NCBI GenBank assembly: GCA_037142475.1 | Contig: JBAXAR010000043.1 | Coordinates: 1-15,938, forward strand | DNA length: 15,938 nucleotides | DNA from: CAIUMH01 sp037142475 | Lineage (GTDB): Bacteria > Actinomycetota > Acidimicrobiia > Acidimicrobiales > RAAP-2 | Direction of reading: 5' to 3' | Shown: in pieces, positions 1 to 6,312 of the stretch | How the letters are laid out: every line of letters starts with the position of its first letter | Numbering within the stretch: the first letter of the stretch is position 1 | Notes under the pieces: model-generated | Seen by the model: only the letters and a program-made list of their open reading frames with translations | Told to the model about the DNA's origin: nothing | Database searches by the model: none | Program-made: the position numbers and the translations under genes

Positions 1-298
1 GCGTGACTCCGAGACGGGCCAGCATTGGCACGCTGACCTCTCCCGTGAAGGCGCCGGCGTCGTGTTCGGAACAATGTTGTGCCCCAAGTTCGATCGGCAG
101 ATTGTCCGCACCGATCAGACCCTCGACGGAGCGCAGGTCGGTGAACGGAGGGTAGATCGCTACCTCAACCCCGGAGTGATCGATCGAACGCAAACGAAGG
201 GCGAGAGACTGGACCAGGTGGATTGCCTCGACGTGGTCGAGGTTCATTTTCCAGTTTCCAGCCACGATTGGCCGTCGGACAGATGCATGTTTGGCCAT
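1..298 (-). CDS. tpiA: Triosephosphate isomerase, N-terminal part (truncated by window edge)
   Basis: Glycolytic and gluconeogenic enzyme that interconverts dihydroxyacetone phosphate and glyceraldehyde 3-phosphate in the cytoplasm. About 99 codons are visible. The start shows the family's AGNWKMN motif (residues 13-19, with the substrate-binding Lys17), and GAFTGE is at about 82-87. The catalytic His and Glu lie in the part beyond position 1, so completeness cannot be judged. Two ATG codons sit in tandem at 301-299 and 298-296. I chose the second because the strong AAAGGAG (310-304) is only 2 bases from the first but 5 from the second. The chosen ATG overlaps the pgk TGA by one base, which suggests translational coupling at the end of the uvrC-rapZ-yvcK-gap-pgk-tpiA run. 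Identity is secure from the motifs and from the position after pgk. Confidence 0.95.
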   Translation of the reverse strand, partial: MAKHASVRRPIVAGNWKMNLDHVEAIHLVQSLALRLRSIDHSGVEVAIYPPFTDLRSVEGLIGADNLPIELGAQHCSEHDAGAFTGEVSVPMLARLGVT

Positions 299-1473
299 CA
301 TCGCTCCTTTGGTGCGTTGCGGGCGTGGCGGAGTGCCGCGAGTGCGGGTAGGTCGCCGAACTCAAGAAATTCGAGGGAGGCGCCGCCGCCGGTGGAAAGA
401 AAATTGATTGCCTCAGCGATACCAAGCTCTTCGACGGCTCTCGCGCTATCACCACCGCCAACGATGCTGGTTCCGTTGGTCTCTGCCACTCCACGACCGA
501 CCGTGTTGGTTCCAGCGGCGAAGCGAGCATCTTCAAATGCCCCCATGGGCCCATTCCACAGCACCGTCCCGGCGCTGAGGATGGTCTGCACGAAGGACGC
601 AGCACTGTCCGGACCGACGTCGAGACCAATCCATCCGTCCGGGATGTCACCCATCAAGGTGGCCACCTCACCGTCGGTGCACCCGGGCCCAAAGGAGGCG
701 CCAGGCGAAAGGGCGACGATGTCGGTTGGGAGGAGAATCTCGGCCGGTCCGTCGAGAAGGCGACGACACTCCTCGATCCGGTCTGCGTCGAGCAGTGATG
801 CGCCAATCTGTCGGCCTTGGGCGGCGAGGAACGTGAAGGCCATGCCGCCGCCGATAATGATCGAATCAGCCACCTTCGACAATGCGGCGATGACCCCGAT
901 CTTGTCAGCGACCTTGGCCCCGCCGATGATGGCCACGAACGGACGCCGAGGCTCGATGAGGATTCCTCCGAGGGTTGCCACTTCACGCTCGAGGAGACGC
1001 CCCGCTGCACTGGGGAGGTACTTGGGTGGTCCGACAACCGAGGCGTGCTGCCGGTGCGATGCTCCGAACGCGTCGTTGACGTACGCGTCGAAGCCATCAA
1101 TCAATTCCTCGACGAAAGCATCGTCGTTTGTTGTCTCCCGAGGGTCGAAGCGAAGGTTTTCCAGGACCTCAACGCCAGGTGCAAGTTCTTTGAGCCGAGC
1201 AGCGACTGGCGCCATGCTGAGAGCGTCGATCACTTCGCCCTTGGGTCGACCCAGATGCGAGCAGCAGACGACATCAGCCCCCCGCTCCCTGAGCCACGCG
1301 ATAGTCGGGAGCGCAGCCCTGATGCGGAAATCATCAGCGACGACTCGTGAGCCACCGGGACCGTCAGTCAGGGGCACATTGAAATCGGTCCTGACGAGGA
1401 CCTTGCGTCCTGCAACGTCGCCAAGATCTTCGAGGAGAGGGAGGCCGCTGAGCGCAGCAGGCCTGTGGGTCAC
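298..1473 (-). CDS. pgk: Phosphoglycerate kinase
   Basis: Cytoplasmic glycolytic enzyme that transfers phosphate from 1,3-bisphosphoglycerate to ADP, making ATP and 3-phosphoglycerate. The 391-residue length is normal for a bacterial Pgk. Visible signatures are VRTDFNVPL at 27-35 (the N-domain substrate site), SHLGRPKG at 72-79, VNDAFG with a following HRQHAS, IIGGAKVADKI in the nucleotide domain, WNGPMGAFE, and a C-terminal GGGDS and STGGGASLEFLE. The open frame extends upstream to 1542, but that extension overlaps gap and has no family similarity. The GTG at 1473 overlaps the gap stop codon as GTGA, and GGGG lies 7 bases upstream of it. It sits between gap and tpiA, giving three consecutive glycolytic steps in one transcription unit. 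No missing residues were noticed. Confidence 0.97.
   Translation of the reverse strand: MTHRPAALSGLPLLEDLGDVAGRKVLVRTDFNVPLTDGPGGSRVVADDFRIRAALPTIAWLRERGADVVCCSHLGRPKGEVIDALSMAPVAARLKELAPGVEVLENLRFDPRETTNDDAFVEELIDGFDAYVNDAFGASHRQHASVVGPPKYLPSAAGRLLEREVATLGGILIEPRRPFVAIIGGAKVADKIGVIAALSKVADSIIIGGGMAFTFLAAQGRQIGASLLDADRIEECRRLLDGPAEILLPTDIVALSPGASFGPGCTDGEVATLMGDIPDGWIGLDVGPDSAASFVQTILSAGTVLWNGPMGAFEDARFAAGTNTVGRGVAETNGTSIVGGGDSARAVEELGIAEAINFLSTGGGASLEFLEFGDLPALAALRHARNAPKER
304..310 (-). promoter_or_regulatory. Ribosome binding site of tpiA
   Basis: AAAGGAG on the minus strand lies inside the 3' end of pgk. It is 5 bases from the second of two tandem ATG codons and 2 bases from the first, and this decides the start choice for tpiA. 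Confidence 0.7.
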
Positions 1474-2492
1474 GCCTTCGCCCCAACGATCCCAGTGAGG
1501 TCGACGAGGCGGTTCGAGTAGCCCCACTCGTTGTCGTACCAACCGAGCACCTTGACCAGCGTGGTCTCGTCGTCGATGGACTGGACCATGGTCAAGCCAG
1601 CGTCATAGGTGCATGAGGCGGGACTGCCCACAATGTCGCTCGAGACGATCGGATCTTCGGTGTAGACAAGCACGCCGGAGAGCCGACCACTTGCACCGGC
1701 CCGCTCATAGGCAGCGTTGATCGCTTCCACGGTGGGCGTGCCCTTCACGACCGCAGTGAAATCAGTGATCGATCCCGTCGGGATGGGCACTCGAAGCGAT
1801 GTCCCATCGAGCCGACCCTGCATCGCCTGAAGGACCAGTCCTGTGGCCCGTGCGGCCCCGGTTGAACTGGGCACGATGTTTACGGCAGCGGCGCGTGCAC
1901 GTCGCAGGTCTGAGTGAGCAACATCAAGGAGGCTCTGATCATTGGTGTAGGCGTGGACTGTGGTCATCAGTCCGGAGACGACGCCAAAGGCGTCGTCGAG
2001 GACCTTGACCATTGGGACGAAGCAGTTCGTCGTGCACGACGCGTTCGACACGATGTGGTGCTCGGCTGGGTCGTACTGATCATCATTGACTCCAACCACA
2101 AAGGTGGCGTCAGCACCAGTGGCAGGCGCCGAGATGATCACCTTGCGAGCTCCCCCGCTGAGGTGCGCTGCCGCCTCTTCGCGCTTCGTGAAGCGACCGG
2201 TCGACTCGATCACAACGTCAACGCCGAGCTCACCCCATGGAAGGGCTGCTGGGTCACGCTCGGAGTAGACGGCGACACGCTGGTCGCCGATGATCAACGC
2301 TCCATCTTCAGTGCGAACCTCAACGTCGAGGCGGCCCTGCGTGGAGTCGTAGCGAAGAAGATGGGCATTGGTCTCAGGAGACGTCAGATCGTTGAGAGCG
2401 ACGATCTCAACATCAGCCCCCGACCGAAGGGCGGCTCGTACGAAACTCCGACCGATGCGACCGAAGCCATTGATTCCTACGCGTACCGTCAC
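1470..2492 (-). CDS. gap: Glyceraldehyde-3-phosphate dehydrogenase, type I
   Basis: Oxidises and phosphorylates glyceraldehyde 3-phosphate to 1,3-bisphosphoglycerate with reduction of NAD+. The 340-residue product has the Rossmann start VGINGFGRIGR (5-15), an acidic residue after the second strand (ALND, about 32-35) that fits NAD preference, the active-site motif SNASCTTNC with catalytic Cys153, the partner His180 in TTVHAY, the DLRRARAAAVNIVPSSTGAA segment, and a C-terminal WYDNEWGYSNR. The open frame reaches 2534, but the GTG at 2492 is the better start. It begins the family homology directly and has AAGGAG (2503-2498) 5 bases upstream. With this start there is no overlap with yvcK, whose TGA runs into the ribosome binding site. 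The gene that usually sits here in relatives, whiA, is absent. Confidence 0.97.
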   Translation of the reverse strand: MTVRVGINGFGRIGRSFVRAALRSGADVEIVALNDLTSPETNAHLLRYDSTQGRLDVEVRTEDGALIIGDQRVAVYSERDPAALPWGELGVDVVIESTGRFTKREEAAAHLSGGARKVIISAPATGADATFVVGVNDDQYDPAEHHIVSNASCTTNCFVPMVKVLDDAFGVVSGLMTTVHAYTNDQSLLDVAHSDLRRARAAAVNIVPSSTGAARATGLVLQAMQGRLDGTSLRVPIPTGSITDFTAVVKGTPTVEAINAAYERAGASGRLSGVLVYTEDPIVSSDIVGSPASCTYDAGLTMVQSIDDETTLVKVLGWYDNEWGYSNRLVDLTGIVGAKA

Positions 2493-2497
2493 TGTTT

Positions 2498-2503
2498 CTC
2501 CTT
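2498..2503 (-). promoter_or_regulatory. Ribosome binding site of gap
   Basis: AAGGAG on the minus strand, 5 bases before the GTG at 2492. It overlaps the last base of the yvcK stop codon (TGAAGGAG) and decides against the 14-codon upstream extension of gap. Confidence 0.8.
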
Positions 2504-3387
2504 CATGCCGTTGGGGCTTGGGTCCAGAGTCCACTCAGGACACCGGACAGTTTGGCTGGATCATGCACCAGAGCGTTGGATCCCGTGAGGGTGGAGTCAA
2601 CGACCGGGATTCTTGGCGCTCCGAGCGCGAGAGTATCGGAGGTCTCGCAAACCACCACATCGACCTCGATGTGGTGGTGGTCAAGCGCTGCGAGATGGTC
2701 TGCGACGGTGTACCCCCGTGACTCGGGGATCTGGGGGCGAAGGTTGCACACGTAGATGCGTTGCGCCTGCGTGGACCGAATGGCGTGGGCAATTCCAGGT
2801 ACCGATGCTGCGGCGATGACACTCGTGAAGAGCGATCCCGGACCGATAATCACCTGGTCGGCGTCAGCAATCGCTTCGATCGCCTCGTCGGGCGAGGCGG
2901 CATCGGCGGGCAGGACACTGACAGTCCCAATCGTCTCGGCCTGGCCGATGGCGACTTGGCCCACTGTGGTTCCGGCCGCGACTTCGGCCGACAACCGAAC
3001 CTCGTCAAGGGTGGCGGGTAGGACGGCGCCAGCGGCTCCGAGGAGCCGACCAACCTCAGAGATCCCCCCGACGAGGTCCCCTTGGCTTTCGATGAGGCCC
3101 GCAAGAATGAGATTCCCCAAGGCATGACCTGCGAGTTCGCCTTCAAGGTACCGGTACTCCATGGCTCGAGCCAGCGGAGAGGAGTCATCGGCCAATGCGA
3201 CCAGACATTTTCGAAGGTCGCCGAGAGCCGGGATACCGAGTAATTCTCGGAGGCGACCACTGGATCCACCATCATCGGCCACCGTGACGATGGCGGTGAT
3301 CTCGCCCGCATAGAGCCGTGCCGCACGAAGGCTGACCGCGGTGCCATGACCGCCGCCGATGGCGACGACTCTGGGGAGTGCGGTCAC
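2503..3387 (-). CDS. yvcK: YvcK/GlmR/CuvA family protein (gluconeogenesis factor, UPF0052)
   Basis: CofD-like Rossmann-fold protein. In Bacillus (YvcK/GlmR) and Mycobacterium (CuvA) the family is needed for envelope synthesis on certain carbon sources, and GlmR binds UDP-GlcNAc and stimulates GlmS. It is expected to be cytoplasmic. The 294-residue product shows GGGHG at 11-15, VADDGGSSGRLR at 36-47, GDLRKCL at 56-62, GHALGNL at 87-93, IGPGSLFTSV at 181-190 and the late motif GYTVADHL at 225-232. All of these are family hallmarks. It is somewhat shorter than the roughly 310-330 residues I expect. The GTG start overlaps the rapZ stop as GTGA and has no clear ribosome binding site, so translation probably depends on coupling to rapZ. 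The rapZ-yvcK pair is conserved, but whiA, the normal third member, is missing downstream. Confidence 0.95.
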   Translation of the reverse strand: MTALPRVVAIGGGHGTAVSLRAARLYAGEITAIVTVADDGGSSGRLRELLGIPALGDLRKCLVALADDSSPLARAMEYRYLEGELAGHALGNLILAGLIESQGDLVGGISEVGRLLGAAGAVLPATLDEVRLSAEVAAGTTVGQVAIGQAETIGTVSVLPADAASPDEAIEAIADADQVIIGPGSLFTSVIAAASVPGIAHAIRSTQAQRIYVCNLRPQIPESRGYTVADHLAALDHHHIEVDVVVCETSDTLALGAPRIPVVDSTLTGSNALVHDPAKLSGVLSGLWTQAPTA

Positions 3388-4238
3388 CGATCAATATCCC
3401 GATGGAAGGTGGCAATCGGGTGACCCGAGGCTCGAAGTCGGTGTGCCATCTCCTCGGAAATGGCGACTGAGCGATGCCGCCCGCCCGTGCAGCCGATACC
3501 GATTGTCAAATACGACTTCCCTTCGCGCACATATGCAGGGAGGAGGAAACTCACCAAGTCGACGATTCGATCGACGAAATCACCAGCCTCTGGTTGCTCG
3601 AGGACGAAGGCACGCACGGGCTCGTCCAGACCACTCATTGGGCGGAGGTCTTCGATCCAATGGGGATTCGGGAGGAAGCGGGCGTCGAAGACCATGTCGA
3701 CGTCAAGCGGGATCCCGTGCTTGAAGCCAAAGGACATCAGGCTGGTCCGCATGGTCTCGTGGCCAACCTGTTCGCCGAACAGTTCGAAGATCCGACTTCT
3801 GAGCTGATTGCTATTGAGCTCACCGGTATCGAGCACGATGTCGGCGCGCTGTCGGATCACTTCGAGGGCAATCCGCTCTTCGGCAACCGCGTCCTCGACC
3901 CCAGACCCCGTCCGTGGGTGGCGACGCCGTGTGCCTTCGTAGCGGCGGATCAATACGTCATCGGCGGCGTCGAGGAAGAGAACCCGCACGACATGGGCAC
4001 CCTGGGTCAGGCGATCCACCGCGTCGAGGAGGTCGGCGGCCTCCCCGCTCCCCTTCCGACCCACGATGAGTGCCACTCGTGGGGTGTCGGTACCTGGTCC
4101 GTGGACCAGTTCACCGACTCGCGGAATGATTGACGACGGAAGATTGTCGATGACAAACCAGCCAAGATCCTCAAGGCTCGCGGCTGCGGTGGAGCGTCCT
4201 GCTCCGGACATCCCTGTCACGATCACGAACTCAGCCAC
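3384..4238 (-). CDS. rapZ: RapZ/YvcJ family nucleotide-binding protein
   Basis: P-loop protein. In E. coli it is the adaptor that delivers the GlmZ small RNA to RNase E and senses glucosamine 6-phosphate. In Gram-positives (YvcJ) the family binds and hydrolyses nucleotides, and the RNA role is not established. The 284-residue product matches the E. coli RapZ length. The N-terminus has GMSGAGRS at 9-16 (Walker A), then DLGWFVIDNLP. The C-terminal domain has GCTGGRHRSV at about 249-258, the conserved motif of the RNA-binding half. The Walker A lysine is replaced by arginine, which I recall as usual in actinobacterial members. The frame stays open to 4697 inside uvrC, but homology begins at the GTG at 4238. 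That codon overlaps the end of uvrC by 8 bases, so coupling to uvrC is likely. Confidence 0.95.
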   Translation of the reverse strand: MAEFVIVTGMSGAGRSTAAASLEDLGWFVIDNLPSSIIPRVGELVHGPGTDTPRVALIVGRKGSGEAADLLDAVDRLTQGAHVVRVLFLDAADDVLIRRYEGTRRRHPRTGSGVEDAVAEERIALEVIRQRADIVLDTGELNSNQLRSRIFELFGEQVGHETMRTSLMSFGFKHGIPLDVDMVFDARFLPNPHWIEDLRPMSGLDEPVRAFVLEQPEAGDFVDRIVDLVSFLLPAYVREGKSYLTIGIGCTGGRHRSVAISEEMAHRLRASGHPIATFHRDIDR

Positions 4239-6135
4239 GAGGAGAGTCTGCCTTGGCTGGGCCCGCGAGACCAATGGCTTCTTGATCGTCTGCATGAAGG
4301 CGGGCGTAGAGAGCGTCTGCCACCTTGCCAGGAAGCCAGTCGAGGGCCTTGAGATCACCACTCGATGCTCGACGAAGCGCTTCGACTGTCCCGAAGACTT
4401 CCAGCAGGCGCGCTCGGCGCGTCGGTCCCAGCCCATCGACTTCGTCAAGGATGCTCCCGACCATCGCCTTTCCCCGAGTCGACCGGTGAAAGCCGATGGC
4501 GAAGCGGTGGGCCTCGTCGCGGATTCGCTGAAGGAGGAACAGGCTCTCCGAGCCACGCGGTAGCCGGATCGGGACTGGTGAACCTGGTCGGTAGACCTCC
4601 TCGAAGCGTTTGGCCAGCGACGCCACCTCGGTGTCGTGGGTGAGACCCGCTTCCTCGAGGGCGTCGACAACGACGCCGAGCTGTCCCGGCCCACCATCGA
4701 TCAAAAGAAGATCGGCGGGCGAAGCGAAGCCTCGTCGAGGGGCACCATCAGGTCGCTCTTCAGACCACCGGCGGAGCCGGCGCCGCAGGACTTCGCTCAT
4801 GGCCGCGTAGTCATCGTTACCCTCCACGGTCTTGACCGTGAAGTGCCGATACGCCGCCTTCACCGGAAGGCCGTCTTCGAACACCACCATCGATCCCACA
4901 TAGGAGGTCCCTTGGAGATGGCTCATGTCGTAGCACTCGATACGAAAGGGTGGTCGATCCAGGCCGAGAGCCTGCTGGATCTCGACGAGTGCCTTGGACC
5001 GCACGTTGTGATCGCTGGCTCGTCGGAGTTGGTCTCGACTCAACTCCTCAGCGGCATTGCGTTCAGCCATTTCGATCAACCGCCGACGAGTTCCCCGCTG
5101 TGGGACTCGAATCACCATGGGGGCACCGCGGTGTTCGCCAAGCCACGCTTCGATGGTGTCGAGGTCATCAGGCTCGACCGACGTGGCCACGATGCTCGGC
5201 ACATCGGCGGCGGGGTCGCCATAGAGGTCTCGCAACACAGTGCTTGCGAGGGCGCCCGGCTCTAGTGGCTCCACGAGGTCGGCGACAGAACTGCTCTGTC
5301 CGACGATCCGACCGTGGCGAACGTGCAGCACCATGACTGCCACCTGAAGGTCATCGGTGCTCGTTCCGACCACGTCGAGGTTGTCGCGATCGCCGAGGAC
5401 GAGTTGCTGGGTCTCGGAGGCTTCTCTCATTGCGGTGATGCCGTCTCTGAGCCGGGCGGCTCGTTCGTAGTCCTTGGCCTCCGCCGCACTACGCATCTTG
5501 GCTTCTAGGTCTCGGATCATCGGTGACGACTCACCACTGAAGAAGCGGAGGAACCCCTCGAGATGCTGCGCGTATTGCTCAGTGTCAACGGCGCCGATGC
5601 ACGGCCCCGAGCAGCGTTCGATGTCAAAGAGGAGGCATGGTCGCCCAGAACGCTCATGGCGCTCCAGCTTGGCGTCAGAGCAGGTACGAACAGGGAACGT
5701 CGGGAGGAGAAGATCAATGGTGCGCCGGAGGGAGCGAACGTGCCCGAACGGCCCGAAATACCGGGACCCCTTTCGGCGGTCGCCGCGGGTGACGACCGGC
5801 CGAGCCCATGTGTGTGAGGTGGACACTGCCAACCACGGGTAGGTCTTGTCGTCCTTGAGACGCACGTTGAAGCGCGGCTGGAAGGATTGAATCAGCGAAT
5901 GCTCGAGGACAAGGGCCTCCACCTCGGTGCTGGTAACCACCCAGTCGATGCGATGGGCCTGGGAGACCATCTGGGCCGTTCGAGGATGCAGATTGTCAGG
6001 ATCTTGGAAATACGAGGTCACCCGACTCCGGAGCGATCGAGCTTTTCCGACGTACAGGACTCGCCCGCGGTCGTCGAGGAATTGGTAGCAGCCGGGTGAG
6101 TCGGGAATCGTCTCAGTCGGTGGTCGGAGTGTCAC
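4231..6135 (-). CDS. uvrC: UvrABC excinuclease subunit C
   Basis: Makes both incisions flanking a DNA lesion during nucleotide excision repair, recruited by UvrB. Domains along the 634 residues: a GIY-YIG nuclease at about 13-95 (GCY at 15-17, YVG at 28-30, Glu78); four cysteines at 152, 167, 175 and 179 spaced like the iron-sulphur ligands of E. coli UvrC; a UVR helical hairpin for UvrB contact at about 205-240; the RNase H-like nuclease with CYDMSHLQG (Asp403), LLLIDGG (Asp480) and RDEAH (His543); and a C-terminal helix-hairpin-helix pair at about 563-612. The start is a GTG at 6135 that lies in an 8-base inverted repeat and overlaps the stop of a three-codon ATG mini-ORF. It heads the minus-strand operon and diverges from nadA. 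The GIY position reads GCY, a mild variation. Confidence 0.98.
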   Translation of the reverse strand: MTLRPPTETIPDSPGCYQFLDDRGRVLYVGKARSLRSRVTSYFQDPDNLHPRTAQMVSQAHRIDWVVTSTEVEALVLEHSLIQSFQPRFNVRLKDDKTYPWLAVSTSHTWARPVVTRGDRRKGSRYFGPFGHVRSLRRTIDLLLPTFPVRTCSDAKLERHERSGRPCLLFDIERCSGPCIGAVDTEQYAQHLEGFLRFFSGESSPMIRDLEAKMRSAAEAKDYERAARLRDGITAMREASETQQLVLGDRDNLDVVGTSTDDLQVAVMVLHVRHGRIVGQSSSVADLVEPLEPGALASTVLRDLYGDPAADVPSIVATSVEPDDLDTIEAWLGEHRGAPMVIRVPQRGTRRRLIEMAERNAAEELSRDQLRRASDHNVRSKALVEIQQALGLDRPPFRIECYDMSHLQGTSYVGSMVVFEDGLPVKAAYRHFTVKTVEGNDDYAAMSEVLRRRLRRWSEERPDGAPRRGFASPADLLLIDGGPGQLGVVVDALEEAGLTHDTEVASLAKRFEEVYRPGSPVPIRLPRGSESLFLLQRIRDEAHRFAIGFHRSTRGKAMVGSILDEVDGLGPTRRARLLEVFGTVEALRRASSGDLKALDWLPGKVADALYARLHADDQEAIGLAGPAKADSPRG

Positions 6136-6151
6136 CCCACCATGGTGACAC
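6129..6151. promoter_or_regulatory. Inverted repeat covering the uvrC start codon
   Basis: GTGTCACC (6129-6136) and GGTGACAC (6144-6151) are perfect reverse complements with a 7-base spacer. As DNA this could be a repressor operator between divergent uvrC and nadA. As uvrC mRNA it would form an 8-base-pair hairpin that pairs the GTG start codon and presents ATGGTGG in the loop. Which one operates, if either, is unknown. Confidence 0.5.
6132..6143 (-). other. Possible three-codon leader ORF (Met-Val-Gly-stop) overlapping the uvrC start
   Basis: On the minus strand ATG (6143-6141), GTG and GGG are followed by TGA (6134-6132). The stop overlaps the uvrC GTG as GTGA, the same junction seen between other genes of this operon. 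GAAGG (6155-6151) sits 7 bases before the ATG, a better spacing than the 15 bases to the uvrC GTG. Ribosomes could therefore load at the ATG, stop, and restart on uvrC. It may also be chance. Confidence 0.3.
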
Positions 6152-6184
6152 CTTCACTACCGCGCGAAGCCCCGCTGTGACCCC

Positions 6185-6190
6185 TAGGAT
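6185..6190 (+). promoter_or_regulatory. Possible -10 element for nadA
   Basis: TAGGAT matches the TAnnnT pattern of actinobacterial housekeeping promoters. A start about 7 bases downstream would give a leader of roughly 110 bases before nadA. I see no convincing -35 at the right distance, so this is a weak call. Confidence 0.3.
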
Positions 6191-6232
6191 GGTGAGCACG
6201 GGCTCGGTATCCCGCACATCACAGAGTCTTGA

Positions 6233-6312
6233 GGCCGACATACCCGCGGAAGGGCGACCGGGCTGTCCCCGCCGGCCATGATCAAGACGATCCCCTTGGG
6301 GGTTTCATCATG
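6233..6312 (+). promoter_or_regulatory. Structured 5' leader of nadA, possible translational switch
   Basis: Two possible RNA folds are visible. The first is a long imperfect stem: GGCCG (6233-6237) with CGGCC (6273-6277), ACA (6238-6240) with TGT (6264-6266) across a bulge, and CCCG (6243-6246) with CGGG (6259-6262). The second pairs CATGAT (6277-6282) with ATCATG (6307-6312), which contains the nadA ATG. It encloses a hairpin of about six pairs (6289-6294 with 6299-6304) that includes the G-rich stretch 6298-6302, the only ribosome-binding-site candidate. The second fold would hide both translation signals. CCCC at 6267-6270 offers an alternative partner for the G stretch. NAD+-responsive leaders upstream of nadA are known in Acidobacteria (nadA motif, NAD+-I). 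I cannot confirm a match to that consensus by eye. Confidence 0.4.

Noticed and set aside
62..1498. 478-codon open frame on the plus strand opposite pgk and tpiA
   Set aside because: It is antisense to two clear genes, its product is rich in Arg, Ser and Pro without recognisable motifs, and no ribosome binding site or neighbour supports it. Long antisense frames are common in high-GC DNA.
2493..2534. 14-codon N-terminal extension of gap, overlapping yvcK
   Set aside because: The GTG at 2492 has a strong, well-spaced ribosome binding site and gives the standard N-terminus.
4239..4697. 153-codon N-terminal extension of rapZ
   Set aside because: It lies entirely inside uvrC in another frame, has no RapZ similarity, and the P-loop homology begins at the GTG at 4238 with normal family length.
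4636..5265. 209-codon frame on the plus strand opposite uvrC
   Set aside because: It is antisense to the conserved UvrC nuclease region; composition and lack of start signals mark it as a shadow.
6229..6309. 27-codon TTG-initiated extension of nadA
   Set aside because: There is no family similarity, the start codon is poor, and the stretch coincides with likely leader structure.
6136..6309. LexA (SOS) box upstream of uvrC
   Set aside because: I looked for a GAAC-N4-GTTC type palindrome here and in 13002-13086 and found none. The only good palindrome has different arms.
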